Origin: Roseiarcus sp963782255
GTDB lineage: Bacteria > Pseudomonadota > Alphaproteobacteria > Rhizobiales > Beijerinckiaceae
Assembly (NCBI GenBank): GCA_963782255.1
Contig: CAWAIS010000001.1
Coordinates: forward strand, 3,968,001-4,032,000
Reading direction: 5' to 3'
DNA length: 64,000 bases
Shown here in pieces: positions 52,942 to 62,170 of the stretch. Each line of letters opens with the position of its first letter. Positions within the stretch are counted from its first letter, which is position 1. The translations under genes were made by a program, and so were the position numbers. The notes beneath the pieces are model-generated. The model had not been told where the DNA came from. It made no database searches and saw only the letters and a program-made list of their open reading frames with translations.

Positions 52942-53130
52942 TTCGGGTGAAGCGATTAGCGGCGGCGAACTGCCTTTGCAAGCCGGCTTGAATGGGGACC
53001 GGTGATACGCTGGATCAGCCAGTCGCGGGCGGAGTGATCGGCGAGTGATTAGCGCTTGCCTCGGCCCGCAAAAGCAGTTAGACGCCCGCTTTCCGCCAGC
53101 AGCGGGCTCGACGCCCGCCAGGAGTTTTGC

Positions 53131-53207
53131 GCGCCCGTAGCTCAGCTGGATAGAGCACCAGACTACGAATCTGGGGGTCAGGAGTTCGAATCTCTTCGGG
53201 CGCGCCA
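53131..53207 (+). tRNA. tRNA-Arg (anticodon ACG)
   Basis: GCGCCCGTAGCTCAGCTGG begins a complete cloverleaf: anticodon loop CTACGAA, T arm GGAGTTCGAATCTCTT, acceptor end CGGGCGCG and encoded CCA. The acceptor stem pairs at all seven positions. Mobile and broken DNA starts directly after it. Confidence 0.96.
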
Positions 53208-53232
53208 GTCATTTCAATATGTTACGCTAGCG

Positions 53233-53278
53233 ACCGCCGTTCTAGATAGATCGTTAGAACGGTGTTTAGAACGGCGGT
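53233..53278. repeat. 12-bp perfect inverted repeat just after tRNA-Arg
   Basis: ACCGCCGTTCTA (53233-53244) and its exact reverse complement TAGAACGGCGGT (53267-53278) enclose 22 bases that contain a third TTAGAACGG copy. There is no T-run, so it is not a standard terminator. It may be a recombinase binding site at an integration boundary. Confidence 0.5.
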
Positions 53279-53399
53279 TTCAGGTCCGGATACGAAGCGA
53301 GCGATACAGTGCTGGCGAGTTCCGCACGCCGCCTTCCGCAGTGTGCGGCAGTGCGAGGTTTCGGCAAGGGCATCAGGTCACCCACCCTAGCCCATCCAC

Positions 53400-53890
53400 C
53401 TATGCTGCTGCGGCTTCGTAGTTGAACGAGGGAACCTCCGCAAACCTGGGTGGACCGATACCGTCAACGCTTTCCTGACAGTTGTACAAGCCGCCGGCTC
53501 CTCGAACCGGCTCGCCCTTCTGAAGCGGAAAATTGCGCAGATTCTCAAACGGATCTCGCTGCAGCCAATCAAGAAGACGACAAAACCCCTTGCTCATGGC
53601 TACGATGCGCTTTGCCCGCGCATCGTCAGCAAAGAAATTTAGTTGAAGACAATCGGCATAGAGAATCAGAACTACCTGATCCTGAGGGCCCAGAAACGGA
53701 ACAGCTAGCCAAGACCTTGCAACTGCCTTTGGCAGGATCTCGTCCTTCGCTAAAGCTTCGTTGAGTTTATCAACGTCCTGGAAGCGCTTGGTACGCCAAA
53801 CTCTGCCATTTTCGTAGGCCGCCCCAATAATTCCGGTGTCTACGGCAAAGAATCGTCCGACTTTCCCTCGCCAGTCGCCCGGTCATCACT
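53400..53890 (-). pseudogene. C-terminal fragment of a GAF-like domain protein
   Basis: The minus frame from about 53890 to the stop at 53400 is open but has no start codon before residue 98. It reads VGRFFAVDTGIIGAAYENGR, KAVARSWLAVPFLGPQDQVV and LILYADCLQLNFFADDARAK, which resembles a GAF sensor domain (GxxG.A, AVPF, L.ADC). The N-terminal part of the protein is missing; an in-frame TGA and a change of strand for coding mark the break near 53885. Only a fragment; no function should be assumed. Confidence 0.6.
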
Positions 53891-54478
53891 CTTGGCGTAA
53901 CCTTCACGAATATTCACGTTGCTGGTGCCGTGGTTCTTCCGTTCAACAACGGCAGTGCACGATTGCGCGCCGCGCTTGGCTCGCTTGACGCCCCGTTTAT
54001 GATTTCTGCCGGCATTTACGGTGGCTCCGGCTTCATGGGAATCGAAGCCAGTCCTCACGGTATTGAGTCGTTCGAGGCGAGCTTCGAGTTTGGGGGAATT
54101 GGCTCGATCGGCTACGGCCCGCTGCAGGGCACGGCCTATGTCACGACCGGCGCCTATGCGCGCAAGGATGGGTTAGGCTGTACCTTCGCTGCTCTGTTCT
54201 CGGCTGGCTTCGCCGCCCATATTGCATGTTTTGGCATAAGTGCTTCCTTCACATTGCGGCTATACAAGCGCGACGGCGATAGCTCTGTCCAGGGAGAGGC
54301 CCAGCTTACATTTACGTTTTCGGTCGGATTTGCGAAGGTGCACTACACAATCCGCGTTGCTCGCACGATGCAGGCAGGGTTCGGCGGCGGCGGGCAGCAA
54401 GCCGCCGACAACTCATGCCCGGGTACCGCGTTCAGCGGGCAGCGCCCGGGGGATTTACTCCGAATTGCTTTCCGATAG
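53890..54478 (+). pseudogene. C-terminal fragment of a large beta-rich protein
   Basis: The plus frame is open from before 53890 and ends at 54478: VITLGVTFTNIHVAGAVVLP, FMISAGIYGGSGFMGIEASP, HGIESFEASFEFGGIGSIGY and AQLTFTFSVGFAKVHYTIRV. Alternating glycine-rich and hydrophobic strands suggest a long beta structure, like the C-terminal region of very large uncharacterised bacterial proteins. No N-terminus is present; the sequence left of about 53885 is the GAF fragment in the opposite direction. The next gene pieces downstream may have belonged to the same cluster. Confidence 0.55.
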
Positions 54479-54578
54479 ACCAAGTGGCGACTTTGAATAC
54501 TGAAAGCGTGAGTCCCGCAAATTCCTGGTCAGCTTTCGAAGCGCAATTCGACCCGCGATTCTATCCGAGATTTTCGGC

Positions 54579-55250
54579 ATGACGGACCTCCCAGTCGCAG
54601 AACCACCGGCTCACGCTATCCCGAAGGATGGGGACGACGACGAGGAGAAGAAGGCACGAACACTCGTATCGGTTTCCAGCCGCATTGTGGCTGACGGATC
54701 GACCCTGCACGACGGCGTCGAATACGCGCGCATGACCCTGGTAATGCGCCCAACGTCCGAGATTGCGAGGCCGGGCGCCGAACCGCCGTCTTCAGACTCG
54801 ATGGTCAATCTCCGCTGCTGGCCGTCCGAGATTATGAAAAAGTATTTCACGCCGAATGGCGCTTACAGCATGAAGACAAAAGTCCGCGTCGTTGCCGCCT
54901 CAGGTCTTTCGAAAGAGAGCGCAGCCGCGGGCCTCACCCAGTTGAGGGATCGCGCAAAGCTCGTCGACGCCGAGATCATGTGGACTTCGGATCACCCAAT
55001 CACTGAGCGCGTCGACAGGTTTTGGAGCCGCATGATGAACGCGCCACCGCGGCTAGAGACAACAAACACAATTTGGGAGCGCCTAGTTCAGGCGCTCACA
55101 TGCAATACCAACGAAACAACCAGCGTGATTTTGCCGACGCCGCAAGCCGCGGCGGCGCTGGCATTCACGTTGGAGCGTGGCCGCATGGTGCTCGACGCGC
55201 TCGCCAGTCCCAATTCTCCTTTGGCTACAAGGGGGCGCTTGTCGCGGGAA
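54579..55250 (+). pseudogene. N-terminal part of a large unknown protein, broken after about 220 residues
   Basis: From ATG 54579: MTDLPVAEPPAHAIPKDGDD, SSRIVADGSTLHDGVEYARM, KLVDAEIMWTSDHPITERVD and TTSVILPTPQAAAALAFTLE. After about DALASPNSPLATRG the frame loses protein character and enters foreign sequence (DUF3489 fragment). Pieces at 59335-59480 and 62171-64000 read like later parts of the same protein, with insertion sequences between. A short overlapping frame (GTG 54484 to TGA 54582) directly upstream may be a leader or a frameshifted start. Family not recognised. Confidence 0.55.
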
Positions 55251-55251
55251 G

Positions 55252-55575
55252 TCAACCTAGCTGACTGTGGTTCTCGAGCGCTCCGCCTTCGTTATCCGCA
55301 TTCTCAGGCTCGACGCCTTCGTCGGCTACGATCGCTTTCGCCCCGGCCGCTGAGAGCTTGAGCGCGTAGGGCGCCCCTGATTCCTGGTCGCGCCGCCAGA
55401 CTGGGACGTCGGTCTTCGCCTTGACCTCTTTTACGAGACCAGAGGAGATCAGCTTATTTGCGACCCTCTGCGCCGCGCCGCCCTTCAGCGTCGGCGGGGC
55501 AACGAGGCAGCGATCCTTGCGCTGGGCTGCAGAGCTTAGGATGACGAGCTGCGTATCGGTGAGTTTGATGGACAT
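55252..55575 (-). pseudogene. DUF3489-like protein, C-terminus missing
   Basis: 107 residues from ATG 55575: SIKLTDTQLVILSSAAQRKD, LKGGAAQRVANKLISSGLVK and DVPVWRRDQESGAPYALKLS. This is the N-terminal half of DUF3489 proteins, which normally continue with a helix-turn-helix-like C-terminal half that is absent here. The last residues (ENADNEGGALENHSQLG) lead into the neighbouring broken gene. The family is common on alphaproteobacterial plasmids and islands. Probably not functional. Confidence 0.6.
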
Positions 55576-55708
55576 GGACAAACCCTTCGCGTCTTCGATT
55601 GGGGCCAAGCCAATCCAGGCCCCTCACCGACGCGAGCCCCGAATCGGCGCGATCGCCGGGGCTGAGGGTTTGCCCGCCGCGCCATAGCGGTTGCGGACGT
55701 CCACATAC

Positions 55709-55876
55709 ATGCTCGCTTTCGGACCGAAAGCCAGTCATTTCTCCGCATTCGGCCTCTGGCGCGATCAGGACCGGCGCACAGAGGCCCACGAGCTCCTTGC
55801 GTCCATCTACCACTGGTTCACCGAGGGCTTCGACACGCTCGACTTGAAGGAAGCCAAAGCGTTGCTGGACGAACTA
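55709..55876 (+). pseudogene. C-terminal scrap of an adenylate-cyclase/ATPase-type regulator
   Basis: RDQDRRTEAHELLASIYHWF followed by TEGFDTLDLKEAKALLDEL is the well-known ending of the large class III cyclase/AAA regulators of Hyphomicrobiales. About 50 codons remain, with no upstream domain. An IS630 element begins at 55877, right after the TA within the last codons. Frame and stop after that point are insertion sequence. Confidence 0.6.
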
Positions 55877-57153
55877 GTTCATCGATTCGATGAAACCGAT
55901 CTTTTGTGAGGGATTCATTTGGTCTTTGCCGGCCTGTAGGCTGATCTTTTGATTCGCGAGACGAGATTCGAAGATCATGACGGCACGGCGACGAGCGATT
56001 GAGTTGTCGATCGGAGAAGAGGATTTGGCGAGGCTTGTTTCGATAGCACGCTCGCGAACGGAGCCGGCGAGCCGGGTCGAGCGAGCGCGAATGCTGTTGG
56101 CTTACCGGAAAGACCCCTCGTTCTTTGCGGTGGGTCAAGCTTTGGGGGTGCATCATCAGACGGTCCAGCGCTGCGTTGAGCGGGCGCTGGCCTATGGTCC
56201 AATGGCGGCGCTCGACGATCGTCCCCGGCCGGGCAAGGAGCCGACGATCACTGCCGAGGCCAGGATGTGGCTGGTCTCTCTGGCCTGCCGCAAGGCGAAG
56301 GACTTGGGCTATCCGCACGAATTGTGGACGACGCGGCTTCTGGCTCGTCACGCGCGCGAGCACGGACCAGCCGAAGGGCACGCCTGCCTTGGCAAGCTGG
56401 TTCAGGGCACTTTGTGCAAGATACTCAATGAGCAAGAGGTCAAGCCGCACAAGGTGCGCTACTACCTGGAACGCCGCGACCCCGAGTTCAAAGCCAAGAT
56501 GGCGGAAGTTCTGTGCGTCTACCGCGAGGTCAAGATCATTAAAGAGACCGCGGCCGCATCGAAGAAGAAGCCGAGCGACGCGGTGGCGATCGTCTCCTAT
56601 GACGAAAAACCCGGCATCCAGGCGATCGCCACGACCGCCCCGGATCTGCCGCCCGAGCCCGGCGCGCACGCGACCTTCGCGCGCGATCATGAATATAAAC
56701 GCCACGGCACGGTCAGCTTGCTGGCCGGCATCGACCTGCTCACCGGCGCGGTTCACGCTCTGGTCAAGGATCGCCACCGCAGCCGCGAATTCATCGAATT
56801 TCTCCAGCTTCTCGACGCCGCCTATCCAGCCCACACGGCGATCAAGCTGATCCTCGACAATCATTCCGCGCACATTTCCAGGGAAACCAAAGCTTGGCTC
56901 GCCGAGCAGCCCGCCGGCCGCTTCGAATTCACTTTCACGCCCAAGCACGGCTCCTGGCTCAATCTCGTCGAGGGCTTCTTTTCCAAGCTTGCCCGCTCCG
57001 TCCTGCGCCACATCCGAGTCGCATCGAAACAGGAACTCAAGGAGCGCATCATCGCCGCAATGGACGAGTTCAACCGACACCCTGTCGTCCATACTTGGTC
57101 CTATAAACTCGACAACGCCGCTTGATATGATTCGAACTTTGGAAACGACGAAC
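55877..57153 (+). mobile_element. IS630 family insertion sequence A
   Basis: 1277 bp flanked by TA on both sides (55875-55876 and 57154-57155), the target duplication of IS630/Tc1-type elements. Ends are imperfect inverted repeats: GTTCATCGATTCGATG on the left and, read inward on the other strand, GTTCGTCGTTTCCAAAG on the right. It holds one intact transposase gene. Confidence 0.85.
55977..57125 (+). CDS. IS630 family transposase (element A)
   Basis: 382 residues in one frame. The N-terminal paired helix-turn-helix region is AVGQALGVHHQTVQRCVERA. The DDE catalytic triad of the IS630/Tc1 type is visible: SYDEKPGIQA, LILDNHSAHIS and the last acidic residue in LNLVEGFFSKLAR after FTPKHGSW. The stop is 28 bp from the right end. 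All catalytic residues are present, so this copy could be active and may have mobilised its neighbours. Confidence 0.92.
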   Translation: MTARRRAIELSIGEEDLARLVSIARSRTEPASRVERARMLLAYRKDPSFFAVGQALGVHHQTVQRCVERALAYGPMAALDDRPRPGKEPTITAEARMWLVSLACRKAKDLGYPHELWTTRLLARHAREHGPAEGHACLGKLVQGTLCKILNEQEVKPHKVRYYLERRDPEFKAKMAEVLCVYREVKIIKETAAASKKKPSDAVAIVSYDEKPGIQAIATTAPDLPPEPGAHATFARDHEYKRHGTVSLLAGIDLLTGAVHALVKDRHRSREFIEFLQLLDAAYPAHTAIKLILDNHSAHISRETKAWLAEQPAGRFEFTFTPKHGSWLNLVEGFFSKLARSVLRHIRVASKQELKERIIAAMDEFNRHPVVHTWSYKLDNAA

Positions 57154-57165
57154 TAGTGGCCCGAG

Positions 57166-58319
57166 TCACGCGAACTGAGGGTATAGCCTGGCGAGTTTGA
57201 CGCGGGCGTCGGCGGTTGTGAATTGCCAGTCGGCCTTGGCGTGATGTTTGTTGCGGCGTTGTTCCCAGGCGGCGACTTCCTGGGTCAGTTCCGGCTTGTT
57301 CGGGATGCGTCGGTCGAGGCACTGGGTTGAGAGGACGGCGAGTTCGGATTCGGCCATGTCGAGCCAGCTTCCGTGCTTGGGCGTATAATGCCATTCGAAC
57401 CGTTCGACGAGGCGACGCGCTTCGGCGGCGGGAAAGGCTTGGTAGAGCGACGCCGTCGTGTGCGTGCTGAGATTGTCCTGAACCAGAACGATCTTGTCCG
57501 CATCGGGAAAATACATGTCGGACAAATCCTTGAGCACGTGGGCGTAATCGACGGCCGCGCGGCGGTCGGTGACTTTCACGCAGCGCCAGCCTTCCAGCGG
57601 CGCGAACATCATGAACAGATTGGCCACGCCATTGCGTTCGTATTCGTAGTCGCGCCGCGCCGGTTGTCCCGGCTTGGCGGCGACCGGCGCGCGCGTCTCG
57701 ATGATGAGCTGCTTCGACGTTTCGTCGAGGCATACGAGGGGGCGCATGGGATCATGCGGCCTCTGGTAGACTTCCAGCACGTCCTCCATGTTGGCGACAA
57801 AGGCCGCGCTGGCCTCGGGCGCGATCACCCATTGCTGCTTGAGATGGGGCTTGAGAATGTTTTTTTGAGCGTCCGCCCGATCGTGTTGTCGCTGGCGCTC
57901 TCGACGATCTGCAGTTCGACGACCTTCTCCTCCAAAAGACGCAGGGTCCATCTGGCGCGGCCCGCCGGGGCCGGCCCGCAAGCCAAAGCGATCAGCTTGG
58001 CTTCCGCGGCGCCGTCGAAAATCCGCCGCGGGGCGGAATTGGGATTGTCCTTGCGGGTCAGGACGGCTTCGAAGCCTTCCTCGACGAGTTGCCGCCGCGT
58101 CCGCTCGACCGTCGCGATGCTGGTGTCCAGCGCCTCGGCGATTCGGCTGTCGCTCCATCCGCCGCCAGCCTCCGACACGTCCGCTTTCAACAGAATGCGC
58201 GCTTTCGTCAACAAATGCCCGGCGCGCTTGCCCTTGCGGATAAACTCATCGAGCCGAGCACGTTCCTCCGCGCTCAGCCTGACCACGTATTTCTTGACGG
58301 CAATCTCTTTGCTCGCCAC
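57166..58319 (-). CDS. IS630 family transposase (element B), frame change at an A7 run
   Basis: Frame 1 starts at 58319 (MASKEIAVKKYVVRLSAEER) with a helix-turn-helix (SDSRIAEALDTSIATVERTR). It runs to a seven-A slippery run on the coding strand (57860-57866). Frame 2 continues NILKPHLKQQWVIAPEASAA with the DDE residues in LVCLDETSKQL, IVLVQDNLSTHTTAS and DMAESELAVLS, and stops at 57166. Together about 385 residues. Frameshifting at such a run is a known expression strategy in this family, so the gene may be functional rather than broken. The stop lies ten bases from the element's left end. Confidence 0.85.
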
Positions 58320-58338
58320 GAATCATCTCCATCGCTCA

Positions 58339-59275
58339 GAGTCTGTCCGGAAACATCATGTGGGATTGCATAGTTTTCGCAGCATGAGGCGGATGGAAGC
58401 GAGGCGGAGGAACGCGAGCGCCTTGCGGTTGAGGCATTCCCAGTCCTTGGCCAGCCGTCGGCAGCGGCCGAGCCAGGCAAAGGTGCGTTCGCCGATCCAG
58501 CGCTTGGGCAGGACGACGAAGGCCTTGGCCTGATCCGATCGCTTGACGATCTCGACCTTCACGCGCGCCAGAGTTCGTCCGATGGCGGTCTGAAATTGCG
58601 GCCCTCGATAGCCGCCGTCGGCAAAGAGCCTGGTCAGGAACGGAAAGGCGCCGAACAAGGTCGCCATCAGCGCCGCGCCGCCGTCGCGGTCCTGGATGTC
58701 GGCGGCGTGGACGATCGCATGCATCAACAGGCCCTGCGTATCGACGAGGATGTGGCGCTTTTTGCCCATGATTTTCTTGCCGGCGTCGTAACCCGCCGGA
58801 TCGATGCAGGTCCCCCTTTTTCCGCGCTCTTGACGCTCTGGCTGTCGATGATCGCGGCGGTCGGGCTCGCCTCGCGAGCGGCCGCTTCGCGACACTTCAC
58901 GTAGAGCGCGTCGTGGATGCGATCGAGCGTGCCGTCCCAACTCCAGCGATCGAAGTAATCGTAAAGCGTCGAACGCGGCGGCAGGTCCTTCGGCACGGCG
59001 CGCCATTGGCAGCCGGTGCTCAGGACATACATCAGGCCGTTGACGACCTCGCGCTCATCGACATGACGTCGGTTGCCGCCGCGCTTGGCCGGTGGAATGA
59101 ACGGCTCGACATGCGCCCATTCCGCGTCGGTCAGATCGCTCGGATAGCGCAGCCGACTGCGGTCGTAGCGAGCGCGATTTTCGTTGGTCCACATCAGCGA
59201 CCCCCCAAGCGATTCGGGCCGCCTTCCTTAAATCATAAGCGATTCCAACGATTCGTTAAGTTCCCGGACGGGCTC
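58339..59275 (-). mobile_element. IS5 family insertion sequence nested in IS630 element B
   Basis: 937 bp bounded by a 16-bp inverted repeat with three mismatches: GAGTCTGTCCGGAAAC left, GAGCCCGTCCGGGAAC read inward from the right. It is flanked by the 3-bp duplication TCA (58336-58338 and 59276-59278), which fits the T-N-A target of this family. It lies between the transposase start of element B and that element's right end. Confidence 0.87.
58356..59194 (-). CDS. IS5 family (IS427-like) transposase in two frames
   Basis: Frame 1 from ATG 59194 has RYPSDLTDAEWAHVEPFIPP, STGCQWRAVPKDLPPRSTLY and the first catalytic aspartate in AAIIDSQSVKSAEKGG. At an A5G5 run (58812-58821) the frame must shift by one to continue CIDPAGYDAGKKIMGKKRHI, LFADGGYRGPQF with the second aspartate and KRWIGERTFAWLGRCRRLAK with the glutamate. 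About 279 residues joined. Programmed frameshifting at such a run is usual for the IS427 group. Confidence 0.88.
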
Positions 59276-59334
59276 TCAGATCGCGACAGCACAGATTCAG
59301 ACAATGCCGTCAAACGCAATGACGTGAGCCACTA

Positions 59335-59480
59335 GCCTGGGACACGCCGCCACCGATATGGCCGCGAGCGCGGGACTTCGTTGATGCCGCGCTTACTGGC
59401 GGAGCGGTTGTGGCCGACCTCGTCGAGCGCATCCATGCTGCCCATCACATTACGACACCCTCAAATCCTGTTCAAATCCT
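59335..59480 (+). pseudogene. Internal fragment of the large broken gene
   Basis: Open frame directly after the TA that ends IS630 element B: AWDTPPPIWPRARDFVDAAL, then TGGAVVADLVERIHAAHHIT. It has no start or domain of its own. It ends where the left arm of the IS110-type element begins, at an unclear point after TTPSNPV. The sequence continues sensibly with the piece that starts at 62171 (QLPPIDRSNAAKEA). From 59481 to 59722 nothing else was found. Confidence 0.4.
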
Positions 59481-59784
59481 GTCTATCCGGTATGCTCCAC
59501 CGAGGACCAGGCGTTAGATGATGCGCGGGTTGGATACCGCCGGACCGGTGATGCGTCGCGGAGCTTCCTCTGTCTAGCGGCCAGCGTCGGAAAATATCCG
59601 GCTGATAGTGGACGCGAGGGTTCTCCTGGCCGTGACCGTGCCTCCAGCCTTGCTCAGCTTTGGATAGATGCGTTGTCGGCGATGACCTCCTTTTCGTGAG
59701 GTCCGCTGTCGATCTCAGCGCATCAAGCGCCGGCGATCTGAACGTGCTTGGCGATCGCCCAGGCAAAGCCCGCCAGTTCTCGAG

Positions 59785-61007
59785 CGCAGTAGTTAAGACT
59801 TAATCTGACAGTTGGTGTCATAGCTGAGGCGGAAGCCGAGGCCGGGCGCGGAGTGGTCGGGGTTCGCAGCGCCTGGCCTCGGCGTTTCGAGAGGACACCT
59901 ACGATGACCAAGGAACAGAAGATTATCCGCGCCAAGGTTGGGTTGCTGGAGTTGGCCAAGCAGCTCGGCAACGTCAGCCAGGCCTGCAAGATGATGGGCT
60001 ATAGCCGCGACAGCTTTTATCGTTTCAAGGAACTTTACGACGCCGGGGGCGAATTGGCGCTGCAGGAACTGACGCGGCGAAAGCCGATCCTGAAGAACCG
60101 CACGCCGCCCGAGGTCGAGGCGATCATCGTCGAGCTTTCGCTGGACCAGCCGGCTTATGGCCAAATCCGTATCGCCAACGAGCTTCGCAAACTCGGCCAC
60201 TCTATTTCTCCGGCCGGCGTTCGCGGCGTCTGGCAGCGTCATGATCTTGAAACCATGAAGAAACGGCTCAAGGCGCTCGAAGCCAAGGTCGCCCAGGAAG
60301 GCCTGGTTCTGACCGAAAGCCAGCTGGCCGCGCTGGAGAAGGCCAAGAGCGAAAAGGAGGCGCATGGCGAGTTCGAGAGCGAATGTCCGGGCTATTGCGG
60401 CGCCCAGGATACGTTCTACGTCGGCAACATGAAGGGGGTTGGCCGCATCTACCAGCAGACCTTCATCGACACCTACGCCAAGGTCGCCTTCGCCAAGCTC
60501 TATGATCGCAAGACGCCCATCACCGCGGCCGATCTCGTCAACGATCGCGTCGTGCCGTTCTATGATGCGAGGGAGGTGAGGCTGTGCCGCGTGCTGACCG
60601 ATCGTGGCACGGAATATTGCGGCAACCCCGAGCGCCACGAATACGAGCTTTATCTGGCGCTCGAGGATATCGACCATTCGCGCACCAAGACCAAGAGCCC
60701 GCAAACCAATGGCATCGTCGAGCGCTTCCACAAGACGGTGCTCGACGAGTTCTATCGCGTCGCCTTCCGCAAGAAGATCTACGGATCGATCGCCGAACTC
60801 CAGGGCGATCTCGATTCCTGGGTCCAGAGCTACAACGAGGAAAGGCCGCATCAGGGGCGATGGTGCTTCGGCAAGACGCCAATGCAGACCTTCCTTGACG
60901 CGACGCCCCTTGCGAAGGAGAAAATGATCGCAGCCTGATCACATCTGACAGGCAGAGCCGACCCATCTCCCGACGCTGACCGTCAGATCAAGTGCCAGCT
61001 ACTACAG
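59785..61007 (+). mobile_element. IS481 family insertion sequence nested in the IS110-type transposase
   Basis: About 1223 bp flanked by the 6-bp duplication CTCGAG (59779-59784 and 61008-61013). Terminal inverted repeats run about 35 bp with mismatches: left GCAGTAG, five bases, ACTTAATCTGAC; right, read inward, GTAGTAG, five bases, ACTTGATCTGAC. Removing it restores the host transposase frame, which confirms the ends. Confidence 0.88.
59904..60938 (+). CDS. IS481 family transposase
   Basis: 344 residues from ATG 59904. The N-terminal helix-turn-helix is KQLGNVSQACKMMGYSRDSF. The DDE integrase core has TFYVGNMKGVGRIYQQTFID with the first aspartates, RVLTDRGTEYCGNPERHEYE, and the acidic GIVERFHKTVLDEFYRVAFR, ending SYNEERPHQGRWCFGKTPMQ. 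This is the typical IS481/IS3-like layout in a single frame. Intact; with its clean target duplication it is probably the latest insertion in this cluster. Confidence 0.92.
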   Translation: MTKEQKIIRAKVGLLELAKQLGNVSQACKMMGYSRDSFYRFKELYDAGGELALQELTRRKPILKNRTPPEVEAIIVELSLDQPAYGQIRIANELRKLGHSISPAGVRGVWQRHDLETMKKRLKALEAKVAQEGLVLTESQLAALEKAKSEKEAHGEFESECPGYCGAQDTFYVGNMKGVGRIYQQTFIDTYAKVAFAKLYDRKTPITAADLVNDRVVPFYDAREVRLCRVLTDRGTEYCGNPERHEYELYLALEDIDHSRTKTKSPQTNGIVERFHKTVLDEFYRVAFRKKIYGSIAELQGDLDSWVQSYNEERPHQGRWCFGKTPMQTFLDATPLAKEKMIAA

Positions 61008-62170
61008 CTCGAGCGATCGCGGTCGTGACCACAGTGGGTGATTTTCCTGCCCGGGCAAGCTTGCGATAGCGCCGACACAGCCTTTCTTGGGCCTTCCACG
61101 CGGTGTCGCGGATCGGCTTTGCCAGACCCTCCTGGCGCAACAGCTGCTCCCGGCTGATGCGCGCCGGGAACCGATAACTCCAGGCCGCCTCGATCAGCAT
61201 TCGCCGGGCCGCGCCATTCCCGGCTTTCGTGATGCCGCCTTGGCGTCGTGTGGCGCCGCTGGAGCGCTCGGACGGAACCAGACCGAGATACGCCATGAGT
61301 TGACGGGGATTGGCGAAGCGGGTGATGTCGCCGAGTTCGGCGATCACCGTCGCCGCCGCGACCAGAGCCATCCCGCGCAGCGCTTGCAGGGCGCGCACCA
61401 CCGGGGCCAGCGACCAATCCGGCAGCGCTGCCCTCGATATGCGCTTCCAGACGATCTCGCCGCGCCGTCGCCGCCTCGACGGCGGCGATGCAGTCTTCCA
61501 GCACGATGTGATGCGCCGCTTGCTCGAATCTCAGTCCGGCCATCCAGCGACGATGCATCAACGTCCACGCCGGCCGATTGTAGTGACGGCCATGACGCAG
61601 GAGAAAGCCAGAGAGCTGCTGACGGGCCTGGCGCAGACTGCGCACGGCCGCAAGACGCGCGCGCACAAGATCGCGGATCGCCTCATGAGCCTGATCAGGA
61701 ATCCACACAGCGGTCAGTTCACCGGCGCGATGCAGCTTGGCCAGGTTGATCGCATCCCGCCGGTCGGTCTTGATCCGATCTCCCGGCTTGCGTGGGATCA
61801 ACGACGGAGCAACGACAACGCAACCATGCCCAGCCAGGGTCAACTGCCGTTGAATGCCATAGCCGCAAGGGCCGGCCTCATAACAGAACCGTAGCTCGCT
61901 TCCAGCGCGCGACAGCTTCGCCGCCAGAGCGTTCAAGGCCGTCGCTGTGTTCGCGATCTTGCCATACTCGCGCACGTCCTTGTGTGCGCCCGCCTCCGCA
62001 AGCGCCACCGCGATCGTATCCTTGTGCACGTCAAGGCCCACGTATGTGATAAATTCGTCCAAGACCCGTCTCCTATGCATGAGGCTCGGCGCCGGAAAGC
62101 CCGGCGCAACCCTCGACAAGCCTGCATACTGTGAGACGGGTCGCCCTATCTCAGGCGAACATGTAGTCTA

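Larger units (their letters stand above)
57156..59332 (-). mobile_element. IS630 family insertion sequence B, split by an IS5 element
   Basis: It begins at the TA shared with element A (57154-57155) and ends at the TA at 59333-59334. Imperfect inverted repeats: GTGGCCCGAGTCACGCG left, GTGGCTCACGTCATTGCG read inward from the right. Subtracting the IS5 insertion and its duplication leaves about 1237 bp, a normal IS630 length. The order is TA, element A, TA, element B, TA, so one IS630 landed in the target site of the other. Confidence 0.82.
59723..62062 (-). pseudogene. IS110 family transposase, interrupted by IS481 and frameshifted
   Basis: Starts at TTG 62062 after AGGAGACGG: LDEFITYVGLDVHKDTIAVA with the first acidic residue, FCYEAGPCGYGI, and KTDRRDAINLAKL. 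A one-base shift in a GGG run near 61434 is needed to reach AALPDWSLAPVVRALQALRG, FANPRQLMAYLGLVPSERSS and the C-terminal domain. The frame reaches TAIAR at 61014 and hits the IS481. On the other side, at 59778, it continues ELAGFAWAIAKHVQIAGA and stops at 59723. Removing the IS481 and one CTCGAG copy joins them exactly as TTAIARELAGFAWAIA. Confidence 0.85.
59700..62170 (-). mobile_element. IS110-type insertion sequence, split by an IS481 element
   Basis: About 1.24 kb once the nested IS481 is removed; ends are approximate because no clear terminal repeat was found. It carries one transposase gene whose C-terminal codons lie on the far side of the IS481. It is only distantly similar to the IS110-type element at 7295-8664. 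Confidence 0.65.
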
